Under the pieces are notes generated by a model that saw only the letters and a program-made list of their open reading frames with translations, was not told the DNA's origin and made no database searches. Shown here piece after piece: positions 51,729 through 60,506 of a stretch of DNA of 64,000 nt. The position numbers were made by a program, and so were the translations under genes. How positions within the stretch are numbered: position 1 is the first letter of the stretch; every line of letters begins with the position of its first letter. The stretch covers positions 122,806 to 186,805 of the forward strand of contig CAUDXH010000001.1 in the NCBI GenBank assembly GCA_958453305.1. The letters run 5' to 3'. The stretch is from an uncultured Bacteroides sp. Lineage in GTDB: Bacteria > Bacteroidota > Bacteroidia > Bacteroidales > Bacteroidaceae.

Positions 51729-51762
51729 AAAGATGCAGAACCTTTATCCAGCCTGCATCTTT
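51729..51762 (-). terminator. Terminator of enolase gene
   Basis: AAAGATGCAG (51729-51738) pairs with CTGCATCTTT (51753-51762); T-rich sequence follows on the minus strand. About 155 bp of AT-rich sequence separates it from the eno stop. Confidence 0.75.
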
Positions 51763-51918
51763 TCCATAAAACCCAGTACAACTAATCTAATTTTCCTATA
51801 ACCTGTTTCAAGTTCTTCCCAACTTTATGGCTTTCCGCTTTAATAAACGAACGGCAACAGTTCTAAAAGAAGAACAAAGAACAAGCCTCTAAAGTTGCGG
51901 AAACACTTCTGTAAAGTG

Positions 51919-53199
51919 CTATTTTATCCGCTTATAACCATAAACAGCCAGATTATCCAACTCTTCCTCAATACGAAGTAACTGATTATATTTAGCCATA
52001 CGGTCAGAACGGCTCAAAGAACCGGTCTTAATCTGACCGCTGTTTGTCGCTACGGCAATATCGGCAATCATGGCATCTTCTGTTTCTCCCGAACGGTGAG
52101 AAGTAACGGTGGTATATCCATTCCGGTGAGCCATTTCAATAGCATCTAATGTTTCACTTAACGAACCAATCTGATTAACCTTTATCAAAATAGAATTGGC
52201 ACATCCCATAGAAATTCCTTTCGAAAGAAACTCTACATTGGTTACAAACAAGTCATCACCCACTAGCTGACATCGGTTGCCTATTCGTTCGGTTAACTTT
52301 TTCCAGCCTTCCCAGTCGTTTTCACTCATTCCATCTTCTATAGAATCAATAGGATAGTTGTTTACAAGTTCTTCCAAGTAAGCTATCTGCTCTTCAGACG
52401 TGCGCTTCTTTCCTTTTTCACCTTCAAATAGCGTATAATCATAGACTCCGTCCTTATAAAACTCGGACGACGCACAGTCCATACCAATCATCACATCCTT
52501 TCCCGGCTCATAACCAGCCTCTCTAATGGCTGAAAGAATAGCTTCCAGCGCATCTTCGGTTCCGTTTAAAGCCGGAGCAAACCCTCCTTCATCGCCTACA
52601 GCTGTACTCAATCCCCTGCTATGCAATACTTTCTTTAAAGCATGAAACACTTCAGCTCCCATGCGCAATCCTTCACGGAAAGAAGGTGCACCTACCGGAC
52701 GTATCATAAATTCCTGAAAAGCAATGGGAGCATCACTATGCGAGCCTCCGTTGATAATGTTCATCATCGGAACAGGCATCACATACGTATTAACTCCTCC
52801 TATGTATTGATATAAAGGAATATTCAAGTAATTCGATGCAGCTTTAGCTACGGCTAATGAAACACCAAGTATGGCATTGGCGCCTAAATTCGACTTTGTT
52901 TTTGTTCCATCTAACTCCAACATCTTTTTATCAATAGCCCGTTGTTGTAAAACCGACCATCCAACTAATGCCGGGGCAATTATTTTATTGACATTATCAA
53001 CCGCTTTCAACACACCTTTTCCACCATAGCGCTTCGGGTCTTTATCGCGAAGCTCCAAGGCTTCATGTTCACCAGTCGATGCTCCCGACGGAACAGATGC
53101 TCTTCCTGTTACACCTGACTCTAATTTTACTTCTACCTCAACAGTAGGATTACCACGCGAATCGAGAATCTCACGACCTATAATAGCTTTTATTTTCAT
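51919..53199 (-). CDS. eno: Enolase
   Basis: A 426-residue enolase converting 2-phosphoglycerate to phosphoenolpyruvate in glycolysis. Conserved blocks include REILDSRGNPTVEVEV, SVPSGASTGEHEA, VGDEGGFAP, the metal ligand IGMDCASSEF, GDDLFVTN, the catalytic lysine region ILIKVNQIG and SHRSGETED. It is a single gene. No consensus promoter was found upstream. Confidence 0.98.
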   Translation of the reverse strand: MKIKAIIGREILDSRGNPTVEVEVKLESGVTGRASVPSGASTGEHEALELRDKDPKRYGGKGVLKAVDNVNKIIAPALVGWSVLQQRAIDKKMLELDGTKTKSNLGANAILGVSLAVAKAASNYLNIPLYQYIGGVNTYVMPVPMMNIINGGSHSDAPIAFQEFMIRPVGAPSFREGLRMGAEVFHALKKVLHSRGLSTAVGDEGGFAPALNGTEDALEAILSAIREAGYEPGKDVMIGMDCASSEFYKDGVYDYTLFEGEKGKKRTSEEQIAYLEELVNNYPIDSIEDGMSENDWEGWKKLTERIGNRCQLVGDDLFVTNVEFLSKGISMGCANSILIKVNQIGSLSETLDAIEMAHRNGYTTVTSHRSGETEDAMIADIAVATNSGQIKTGSLSRSDRMAKYNQLLRIEEELDNLAVYGYKRIK

Positions 53200-53308
53200 A
53201 TTGTCTTCATTTAAATGATTTATACTTTTTACTAATTACAAAAATGCGCTTTCTTATAAAAGAAATCAATACCATAATATAGGTATTTTTATGCTCTGAC
53301 TAAAGTGA

Positions 53309-53342
53309 AAGGGTCTGGTTTCCTTGAAGCAACCAGACCCTT
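53309..53342 (-). terminator. Terminator of rubrerythrin gene
   Basis: AAGGGTCTGGTT (53309-53320) pairs perfectly with AACCAGACCCTT (53331-53342) around a 10-nt loop. Confidence 0.85.
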
Positions 53343-53382
53343 AAAACAATCAAATAATTAAGTTATGCAGCAAAGTAAACCT

Positions 53383-53961
53383 TTAATAATTAGCCTTTTT
53401 TATTTCAAAGTAGGCTTGGGGGTGTAAGCATGCCGGACAAACTTCAGGAGCCTCTGTACCTACATACAGGTATCCACAGTTACGACATTGCCATACCACC
53501 TCTGTATCTTTTTTAAATACTTTGCCTTCTTCCACATTTTTGGCCAATGCCAGATATCTTTCCTCGTGTCCCTTTTCTGCTACTGCAATTTCACGATACA
53601 TCTTGGCTATTGCCGGAAATCCCTCTTCATCAGCAATATCTGCAAATTTAGGATAATCAAGCATCCACTCTTCATTTTCTCCTGCAGCTGCAGCTTTCAG
53701 ATTCTCCAAGGTAGTACCAATCACTCCTGAAGGATAACTGGCTGTAATTTCAACCATACCCCCTTCAAGCCATTTAAACATACGCTTAGCATGCTCTTTT
53801 TCTTGCTCTGCTGTTTCTGTGAAAATAGCCGCTATCTGTTCATATCCTTCTTTTTTTGCTGCACTTGCAAAGTACGTATATCGCATTCTTGCCTGTGATT
53901 CTCCTGCAAATGAAATGCCCAAATTCTTCTCAGTTCTTGTTCCTTTTACACTTTTTTTCAT
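53383..53961 (-). CDS. rbr: Rubrerythrin
   Basis: A 192-residue rubrerythrin, an NAD(P)H-linked peroxidase that protects anaerobes from hydrogen peroxide. The ferritin-like four-helix domain (about residues 1-150) has the di-iron ligands in GESQARMRY, ETAEQEKEHAKRMF and VAEKGHEERY. The C-terminal rubredoxin domain supplies CRNCGYLY and CPACLHP. It is divergent from the SulP gene, with a -7 box at 54010. Confidence 0.97.
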   Translation of the reverse strand: MKKSVKGTRTEKNLGISFAGESQARMRYTYFASAAKKEGYEQIAAIFTETAEQEKEHAKRMFKWLEGGMVEITASYPSGVIGTTLENLKAAAAGENEEWMLDYPKFADIADEEGFPAIAKMYREIAVAEKGHEERYLALAKNVEEGKVFKKDTEVVWQCRNCGYLYVGTEAPEVCPACLHPQAYFEIKKANY

Positions 53962-54009
53962 AATTTTCCAGTATTAATTGGTGAATAACTTTCTTCATTT
54001 CCTATAGCA

Positions 54010-54017
54010 CAAATATA
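54010..54017 (-). promoter_or_regulatory. -7 box of rubrerythrin promoter
   Basis: TATATTTG on the minus strand, 48 bp upstream of the ATG. Confidence 0.55.
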
Positions 54018-54134
54018 ACAATTATTATTCAATTTTGTAATCATTATAAATTGTTTTTTATAATCTATTAAGAAATAATCGGACTGATATCGTAATAAAA
54101 CCTGTTTTTTATCTATAAAGTCCCTAATATTTAG

Positions 54135-54142
54135 TACTTTTG
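54135..54142 (+). promoter_or_regulatory. -7 box of SulP gene
   Basis: TACTTTTG, 36 bp upstream of the ATG. No TTTG at standard spacing. Confidence 0.55.
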
Positions 54143-54178
54143 CACTTCTTTTTATAATTTATAATAATTCATATACAA

Positions 54179-55873
54179 ATGAAAGGCTTTGAATTCAGAC
54201 CCAAACTTTTCACTGCGATGAAAAGTTACTCGAAAGCAGACTTAATGACCGATCTTATGGCTGGTATCATTGTTGGTATTGTAGCTTTGCCTTTGGCCAT
54301 TGCTTTCGGTATTGCATCGGGAGTCAGTCCCGAAAAAGGAATTATCACGGCTATTGTTGCCGGATTTATCATCTCACTTCTTGGCGGGAGTAAAGTTCAA
54401 ATCGGAGGTCCCACAGGTGCATTTATCGTTATTATTTATGGCATTATCCAAGAATATGGTATTGATGGCTTGATGGTAGCTACTTTAATGGCTGGCGTAT
54501 TACTTATTTTACTAGGAGTTTTTAAACTTGGTACAGTAATCAAGTTTATCCCCTATCCTATTATTGTCGGCTTTACCAGTGGAATTGCCGTTACGATCTT
54601 TACAACCCAGATTGCAGATATTTTTGGACTCAACTTTGACGGAGAAAAAATTCCTGGAGACTTTATCGGCAAATGGATTCTTTATTTCCACCATTTCGAT
54701 ACGGTAAACTGGTGGAATTTCATTGTAAGCATGGTGAGTATTTTCATTATTGCAATTACACCTAAGTTTTCAAAAAAAATACCAGGGTCACTTGTAGCGA
54801 TTATCGTTGTTACACTGGCTGTTTATTTCATGAAACTATACGGTGGAATAAACTGTATTGACACCATCGGTGACCGGTTCAGCATCAAAGCACAATTACC
54901 TGAAGCAACCGTACCTTCATTAAACTGGGAAGCTATCAAAAACTTATTCCCCGTAGCTATTACGATTGCCGTATTAGGAGCCATTGAATCATTGCTTTCT
55001 GCAACAGTGGCCGACGGTGTAATAGGCGATCGCCATGATTCAAATACAGAACTCGTAGCTCAAGGCATAGCCAATGTGGTTTCACCTATTTTTGGAGGTA
55101 TTCCTGCCACTGGTGCAATCGCCCGTACTATGACAAATATCAACAATGGTGGAAAAACACCGGTTTCAGGTATTATCCATGCCATCGTTTTGTTCCTTAT
55201 CTTGTTATTTTTAATGCCTTTGGCACAATACATTCCCATGGCATGTCTTGCCGGAGTATTGGTTATTGTTTCTTATAACATGAGCGGATGGCGTGTGTTT
55301 AAAGGATTATTAAAAAATCCCAAAGCAGACGTTGTGGTTTTGCTGATTACATTCTTCTTAACCGTCATTTTCGACTTAACCGTTGCCATTGAAGTCGGTC
55401 TTGTTATTGCTTGTGTACTTTTCATGAAACGCGTCATGGAAACTACCCAAATTTCTGTAATTACAGATGAAATAGACCCAAACAAAGAATCAGATCTGGA
55501 AGTACACGAAGAGCATCTGATTATACCGAAAGGAGTTGAAGTATATGAGATTAACGGTCCCTACTTCTTCGGTATTGCTACTAAATTTGAAGAGGTTATG
55601 GCTGAACTGGGCGATCGGCCTAAAATTCGAATCATCCGTATGCGTAAAGTGCCCTTTATAGATTCTACAGGTATACATAACCTTGCTACACTTTGCCGTA
55701 TGTCACAAAAAGAAAACATACATATTATTCTTTCAGGAGTCAATGAGCAAGTACATACCGTTCTTGAAAAATCAGGCTTCTATGAATTGCTTGGAAAAGA
55801 AAACATCTGCAGCAATATCAATGAGGCCCTTGAAGTGGCAACCAAAGAAATAACAGAATTAACCAAAGCCTAA
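54179..55873 (+). CDS. SulP family inorganic anion transporter
   Basis: A 564-residue SLC26/SulP transporter. The membrane domain (about residues 20-420, 10-14 helices) starts with the signature LPLAIAFGIASGVSPEKGI and includes GGSKVQIGGPTGAFIVII and FGGIPATGAIARTMTN. A C-terminal STAS domain (about 440-550) contains IRMRKVPFIDSTGIHNL. It may move sulfate or bicarbonate; the ion cannot be chosen from sequence. The first repeated sRNA element begins 48 bp after the stop. Confidence 0.95.
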   Translation: MKGFEFRPKLFTAMKSYSKADLMTDLMAGIIVGIVALPLAIAFGIASGVSPEKGIITAIVAGFIISLLGGSKVQIGGPTGAFIVIIYGIIQEYGIDGLMVATLMAGVLLILLGVFKLGTVIKFIPYPIIVGFTSGIAVTIFTTQIADIFGLNFDGEKIPGDFIGKWILYFHHFDTVNWWNFIVSMVSIFIIAITPKFSKKIPGSLVAIIVVTLAVYFMKLYGGINCIDTIGDRFSIKAQLPEATVPSLNWEAIKNLFPVAITIAVLGAIESLLSATVADGVIGDRHDSNTELVAQGIANVVSPIFGGIPATGAIARTMTNINNGGKTPVSGIIHAIVLFLILLFLMPLAQYIPMACLAGVLVIVSYNMSGWRVFKGLLKNPKADVVVLLITFFLTVIFDLTVAIEVGLVIACVLFMKRVMETTQISVITDEIDPNKESDLEVHEEHLIIPKGVEVYEINGPYFFGIATKFEEVMAELGDRPKIRIIRMRKVPFIDSTGIHNLATLCRMSQKENIHIILSGVNEQVHTVLEKSGFYELLGKENICSNINEALEVATKEITELTKA

Positions 55874-55958
55874 AATAAGCTTGATTTGTTAAGACCAATT
55901 AAGTAAAGGTACAGACTTCTTAAAACATGTTATCAAACACAAGTTTTTTCTTGTTTTA

Positions 55959-55989
55959 TTTGGATATTCTCCAAAAGTCCGTACCTTTG
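55959..55989 (+). promoter_or_regulatory. Complete promoter of repeat-borne sRNA (copy 1)
   Basis: TTTG (55959-55962), 19-bp spacer, TACCTTTG (55982-55989): a full Bacteroides consensus promoter, identical in spacing in copy 2. Confidence 0.9.
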
Positions 55990-55994
55990 CATTG

Positions 55995-56057
55995 TGTTTT
56001 TCATAGTATTAGATTTAAGGTTAACAAAGGTTGGAGTACAGCGGTACTCCTTTTTTT
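55995..56057 (+). ncRNA. Putative small RNA, copy 1
   Basis: The predicted transcript is about 63 nt. A 5' single-stranded stretch includes ATTAGATTTAAGGTTAACAA, then the hairpin GGAGTAC-AGCG-GTACTCC (56033-56050) and seven T residues. No open reading frame or ribosome-binding site is visible. Over the transcribed region only one or a few bases differ from copy 2, fewer than in the flanks. It lies between the SulP gene and cbiA in the same direction. Families of paralogous Bacteroides sRNAs exist; I cannot check whether this is one of them. Confidence 0.75.
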
Positions 56058-56080
56058 ATGCCCATATCCGAATAAATACG

Positions 56081-56088
56081 TATCTTTG
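56081..56088 (+). promoter_or_regulatory. -7 box of cbiA promoter
   Basis: TATCTTTG just after the sRNA terminator, 27 bp before the cbiA ATG. TATG 20 bp upstream is a poor -33 box. Confidence 0.55.
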
Positions 56089-56115
56089 TCCGACAATTAT
56101 AGAAAGACATAAAAA

Positions 56116-57432
56116 ATGAAACCGCAGTTACTTATTAGTTCCGTATCTTCCGGCAGTGGAAAAACACTGTTTACAATGGGCTTGTTACGCGCCTTAAAAG
56201 AACGAGATATGGAAGTACAGTCTTTTAAATGCGGTCCCGATTATACCGACCCTCATTATCATACAATAGCTGCCGGACGGGAGGCTATCAACCTAGATAG
56301 TTGGATGGCTTCCAAACATCATATCCAATCAATCTATAACCAATATGCAGAAGATGCCGATATCTGCATCACTGAAGGAATGATGGGACTTTTCGACGGA
56401 TATAAGCGTATGCAAGGAAGCAGTGCTGAAACAGCCAAACTTCTAAACATCCCTGTTGTATTAATCATCAACGCACGCTCTGCTGCTTATTCAATAGCTC
56501 CTTTACTTTATGGTTTTAAAAACTTTCGCCGCGATGTCAAAATCATCGGCGTTATATTTAACCAAGTAGCTTCTTTATCACATTATAACTACCTGAAAGA
56601 TGCATGTAAAGATGCAGGCATTGAAAGCCTGGGGTATCTTCCTTACTCTGATAAATTACGCATGCCTACAAGGTATCAGGGATTTACTCTTACAGCTAAG
56701 CAAAGCATAAACGAACTGATTACACTGGCTGCCGAACAGATAAACCAATCGGTTGATATAGACAAACTACTTAATTTATCTACCCGTCCTTTTCCTTGTG
56801 CATATAACCTTCCATACATTCAGGAAACGCCTATAGAACAAATCGGTATTCCCCGGAAAAAAATAGCAATAGCACGTGATGCCGCATTTTGTTTTACATA
56901 TGCAGAAAACCTGAACCGACTAAAGGAAAAAGGCTCATTAACCTTCTTCAGCCCCCTCTATAGCAAAGAGCTTCCGGAAGCCGATTTTATTTATCTCCCC
57001 GGCGGATATCCGGAATTATTTGCCCGACAACTGCATCGAAACAAGAAACTCATGCAACAACTGCATGCGTATATTGAAAATGAAGGAAAAGTTTTCGCTG
57101 AATGTGGAGGTATGGCTTATTTGACCCGTGAACTGATAACTGCCAGAGGTACTTCTTATGAAATGACTGGAATCCTTCCGCTGACATGTACGATGGCTAA
57201 CGCACGCCTACACCAAGGCTACCGTTATATAGAACATAATGGTAATATTTTACGCGGACATGAATTTCATTATTCCAGTACGATAAATTCGGATAACCTT
57301 TCTCCGTTCTTACCTCAATATAACAGCAGAGGCAACCAAACAGACACTCCCCTTTACCGCTATAAAAATCTCATTGCCGGCTATACCCACTGGTATTGGG
57401 GAGAAACAGACTTGATGAAGCTTTGGGAATAA
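56116..57432 (+). CDS. cbiA: Cobyrinate a,c-diamide synthase
   Basis: A 438-residue CbiA/CobB that amidates the a and c side chains of (hydrogeno)cobyrinate with glutamine and ATP. The N-terminal P-loop is VSSGSGKTLFTMGLL (about residues 9-23), CGPDYTDPHYHT follows, and the C-terminal class I glutaminase domain has the catalytic cysteine in FAECGGMAYL and the histidine in RGHEFHYSS. It stands alone with no cobalamin riboswitch or other cob genes beside it. A separate B12 uptake locus is 33 kb away. Confidence 0.96.
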   Translation: MKPQLLISSVSSGSGKTLFTMGLLRALKERDMEVQSFKCGPDYTDPHYHTIAAGREAINLDSWMASKHHIQSIYNQYAEDADICITEGMMGLFDGYKRMQGSSAETAKLLNIPVVLIINARSAAYSIAPLLYGFKNFRRDVKIIGVIFNQVASLSHYNYLKDACKDAGIESLGYLPYSDKLRMPTRYQGFTLTAKQSINELITLAAEQINQSVDIDKLLNLSTRPFPCAYNLPYIQETPIEQIGIPRKKIAIARDAAFCFTYAENLNRLKEKGSLTFFSPLYSKELPEADFIYLPGGYPELFARQLHRNKKLMQQLHAYIENEGKVFAECGGMAYLTRELITARGTSYEMTGILPLTCTMANARLHQGYRYIEHNGNILRGHEFHYSSTINSDNLSPFLPQYNSRGNQTDTPLYRYKNLIAGYTHWYWGETDLMKLWE

Positions 57433-57437
57433 TTACC

Positions 57438-57523
57438 GGTACTTCCGCCAAAGTACTCCGGTACTTCCACCAAAGTACTCCGGTACTTCTGCCAGAGTAC
57501 TCCGGTACTTCCGCGGAAGTACT
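57438..57523. repeat. GTACT palindrome array, 22-bp period (copy 2)
   Basis: Eight motifs (alternating GGTACT and AGTACT) begin at 57438, 57452, 57460, 57474, 57482, 57496, 57504 and 57518, giving steps 14, 8, 14, 8, 14, 8, 14, the same as the array at 2114-2199. Two-nt gaps are CC throughout; eight-nt gaps carry CCGCC/CCACC-like cores. It fills the convergent gap between cbiA and the radical SAM gene. Confidence 0.95.
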
Positions 57524-57535
57524 GACCTCATCCGG

Positions 57536-58315
57536 TCAATAAGAAGCCTGCGCATCTATACCTGCAGCTTTTACCAAGGATGCAATCCGGTCTAATTCTT
57601 CATGAGAGGCTTTTTGCAGAAACTGGTCGGGGGTTTCCCTATCAATCGTATAAATCATTACTTCACGAGGAGAAATATCCTTTACTGCCTCCAGCCAAGG
57701 TAAAACATAGTCATCAGATGTATTGTCTACATCTATCCCATCTTCTGTTTTTCCTTTCATAAACATCGTCTGTATAATCAAATTTCCATGGAAAGCTTTC
57801 ATTCCCTCTATAATCCGGTGAACATCATAAGAACCGGTAGGTCTATCCACTTTATGAATATATTCCATGTTTATCGTATCCAACTTAAGGATATTGTTAT
57901 CTATTTTATTCAACGCAGCAAAAACTTCCGGCTTATGGATAAAAGTAGAATTACTTAAAACACTGACTTTTGCATCAGGAAAATATTGATCACGCAACAA
58001 CAACGTATCGTCTATTATCTCTGCAAACTGAGGATGAGCGGTAGGTTCTCCATTTCCCGCAAAAGTTAAAACATCTGGACACACTCCTTCTGCCCTCATT
58101 TTCAGCAAATATTTTTCCAATTCTTCACGCACTTTTTCTCTGGAAGGCAATTTTTCTTTCGGACGGCGTTCTTTGTTATATCCACATTCGCAATAAATAC
58201 AATCAAATGTACAAAATTTACCATCCGAAGGAAGTAAATTTATACCCAGAGAAATCCCCAACCGACGACTATGTATTGGGCCAAATATAGGAGAAGGGTA
58301 AATAACGGTTGCCAT
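57536..58315 (-). CDS. Radical SAM protein
   Basis: A 259-residue radical SAM enzyme. The cluster motif is Cys35-Cys39-Cys42 (FCTFDCIYCECG), with TFAGNGEPTAHP as the following glycine-rich SAM site. The N-terminal FGPIHSRRLGISLGINLLP pattern is shared with MoaA/YfkA-like stand-alone proteins of unknown function. I start at MATVIYPSPIF (58315), because the longer start at 58363 lies upstream of the -7 box. No partner gene suggests a substrate. Confidence 0.9.
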   Translation of the reverse strand: MATVIYPSPIFGPIHSRRLGISLGINLLPSDGKFCTFDCIYCECGYNKERRPKEKLPSREKVREELEKYLLKMRAEGVCPDVLTFAGNGEPTAHPQFAEIIDDTLLLRDQYFPDAKVSVLSNSTFIHKPEVFAALNKIDNNILKLDTINMEYIHKVDRPTGSYDVHRIIEGMKAFHGNLIIQTMFMKGKTEDGIDVDNTSDDYVLPWLEAVKDISPREVMIYTIDRETPDQFLQKASHEELDRIASLVKAAGIDAQASY

Positions 58316-58352
58316 AATTCTTATGTTTTTTATATCAATAAATACACAACTA

Positions 58353-58360
58353 CAAAGATA
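58353..58360 (-). promoter_or_regulatory. -7 box of radical SAM gene
   Basis: TATCTTTG on the minus strand, 37 bp upstream of the ATG at 58315. Confidence 0.6.
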
Positions 58361-58371
58361 CAATTTTTATT

Positions 58372-60417
58372 TCACCATTTTAACTTCAACTGAAACTGCA
58401 AATCATATTTATTGCTCCCTTGAATTTCCTCCAAACCAGTACCTATTTTATTCCGATCTGCATAATGTGTCCACCCCCACTTCACCTGAAAAGTGAACCG
58501 GTCTTTTAACAAGCAGCGTATATTGGCTGACCATCGCATTCCCTTTCCATAAAAAGAATACATGGAAAAAGAATAGAGCAAACCCGGTTCATACATATAT
58601 ATACGTGAATTGTAATCTTTTGTATAAAATCCGATTCCACAAATCTGTGTCTGAACAGGCAAATTCCCCCATATCCATTTAAGCGTATTTCCTACTGCAA
58701 TCCCATTGGAAGCAGACTGTTTCCAATAAGATGAACAAACATAATCTACCACCCCTTTCAAGGAAATATTCTTTGTGAAATCATACCGAATTTGATAATT
58801 AAACCGTTGTCTTATACATGGCAAAACCACTTTTTCATCATCTGCCAACTTATAGTTCTTAGCCTTATTTTTAATACTGTATTTTACCGAACTAAAAAGT
58901 GAATTATTTTGTGAATAACTCAGTTGAAATCCACTTTCAAAACCTATCGTTTTTGATTTATCTACTTGATATCTTTTATAAGGGAAATAAAAGATATCTC
59001 CATAACAAAGCAACTTTATATTTTTTAATACATTCATTTCCAAACCAATATAACTACCTAATTCGTTCTGAATTCTTGAATTTTCAGAAAAGCCATTTGC
59101 ATAGAGTGCCTGATAACGTTTATCATAATATCGGTTAATAAGTAGTATTCTTTTATTAACAGATGGTGAATAGCTTATTGAGTTCAAACAAGCCAAAGAG
59201 CCTTTTTTATCAACCCCCAATTCACCTGAAAAAATGAAATTCTTAAAGTACAACTTATAATAACCACCGATATTATAAAAAGATTTGCCACGAGGATAAT
59301 ACGTATTATAAGAACGGTAATCAGGATTCAACACTTTATTAAAGGAGTTATAAACAGCTGTTAAACCATATTCCTGTATCTTACCATTATAACTTAAATT
59401 ACATCCTATCAAATGATTATATAAAGTATTCTTCTTTTCAACCTCTTTCTTTAGCCGGTGATATCCATCTGTTTTCAACGACTTTATAAACATGTTATCA
59501 ACATTTCCATCTAAATAACGAAACGAATACCATATTGATGAATTCCATCGCTTACCAAGACGATAAGTAACTGCTGCTCCTTGCAGATAATTACTCTCAC
59601 CCACTGAGGTATATTTACTTATTCCTTTTCCTGCTTTATGTATATTCAATAAAGAACTTGCTTTCCCAAAACTAAACCCTGTATTTATTATGAGTCCATA
59701 CCCAAAATTAACTTGATAATTACCTAGAGCCAATGAATGAAACCGTCCTACATCTTTCAAAAAAAGATAAGCTGAATAAAAATCATATCCTTTCTTGTTA
59801 TGCCCCTTAAAAAAAGGCTCACCACTATCTTTCTCTGCAGTAAAACCTAAAAATAACCTATCTTTAAACGTAAAGCGATAACGGAAATTATGATAAATGG
59901 AATTGCCTAAATAAGCCTTATTCGGATTTTCCTTCAATACATTATCAGAATAAGCAGCATACCCCGCTTTTGCATTCAGAGGAAGATCTAAACGTGTTAA
60001 TAACTCCTGTTTATTATACTTAAAAAGTTGTTTCCAACTAAACTTATCTTCCTTATTTTCAGGATTTCCAATATAAATGAACTTTTGTAGAAAACTGCGC
60101 GTCTGATAATCCATACCCTCTACTCCCATCAATTCATTTTCAGTAAGCATGGGTCCATATTTATATAAATAATAAAGAATATTTTCAATGAGTTTGTCGG
60201 AAAGAAAAGGGAATTTCTCCAACTGGTTTTTAGTGATGGTATTTATATTTAAAGGATGAGCAGCCAATTCACTCAAAGCCTCATACTGTTCTTGCCAATA
60301 AGTAAAATCACGCTCATCGCTTATCTCTTCTCCCCACTCCATCCATTCTGATTGAGCTAACAGATTTATAAAAACAAAACCCATTAATATACAGACAATA
60401 AACCTCTTTGTTAACAT
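58372..60417 (-). CDS. Helix-hairpin-helix outer-membrane-type protein
   Basis: A 681-residue exported protein with a signal peptide (about residues 1-22, ending LLAQ). Residues about 55-130 resemble ComEA-like helix-hairpin-helix repeats (LNINTITKNQLEKFPFLSD, LMGVEGMDYQTRSFL). The remaining ~540 residues are aromatic-rich with alternating beta strands, consistent with an outer-membrane barrel (ALGNYQVNFGYGLIINTGFSFG). Such fusions are common in Bacteroidetes; the function is unknown. DNA binding by the HhH part is not shown. It is divergent from the DUF4294 gene. Confidence 0.82.
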   Translation of the reverse strand: MLTKRFIVCILMGFVFINLLAQSEWMEWGEEISDERDFTYWQEQYEALSELAAHPLNINTITKNQLEKFPFLSDKLIENILYYLYKYGPMLTENELMGVEGMDYQTRSFLQKFIYIGNPENKEDKFSWKQLFKYNKQELLTRLDLPLNAKAGYAAYSDNVLKENPNKAYLGNSIYHNFRYRFTFKDRLFLGFTAEKDSGEPFFKGHNKKGYDFYSAYLFLKDVGRFHSLALGNYQVNFGYGLIINTGFSFGKASSLLNIHKAGKGISKYTSVGESNYLQGAAVTYRLGKRWNSSIWYSFRYLDGNVDNMFIKSLKTDGYHRLKKEVEKKNTLYNHLIGCNLSYNGKIQEYGLTAVYNSFNKVLNPDYRSYNTYYPRGKSFYNIGGYYKLYFKNFIFSGELGVDKKGSLACLNSISYSPSVNKRILLINRYYDKRYQALYANGFSENSRIQNELGSYIGLEMNVLKNIKLLCYGDIFYFPYKRYQVDKSKTIGFESGFQLSYSQNNSLFSSVKYSIKNKAKNYKLADDEKVVLPCIRQRFNYQIRYDFTKNISLKGVVDYVCSSYWKQSASNGIAVGNTLKWIWGNLPVQTQICGIGFYTKDYNSRIYMYEPGLLYSFSMYSFYGKGMRWSANIRCLLKDRFTFQVKWGWTHYADRNKIGTGLEEIQGSNKYDLQFQLKLKW

Positions 60418-60493
60418 GTTACTAATAAAGTTATCAACTATATGTAAATACGTTAAATTACAATATAAACCAATAGAAAAACATTATTATTTC

Positions 60494-60501
60494 TATTTTT
60501 G
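60494..60501 (+). promoter_or_regulatory. -7 box of DUF4294 gene
   Basis: TATTTTTG ends 5 bp before the ATG, which would make the mRNA leaderless or nearly so. Confidence 0.5.
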
Positions 60502-60506
60502 CAAGT

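Larger units (their letters stand above)
55922..56057 (+). repeat. 136-bp sRNA-bearing repeat (copy 1)
   Basis: The segment aligns without indels to 63154-63289, with about 10 differences by eye. Parts in order: an AAAAC...GTTTT hairpin with T-tract (55922-55949) that can end the upstream gene, a full promoter, a ~63-nt transcript and its terminator. Confidence 0.95.
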
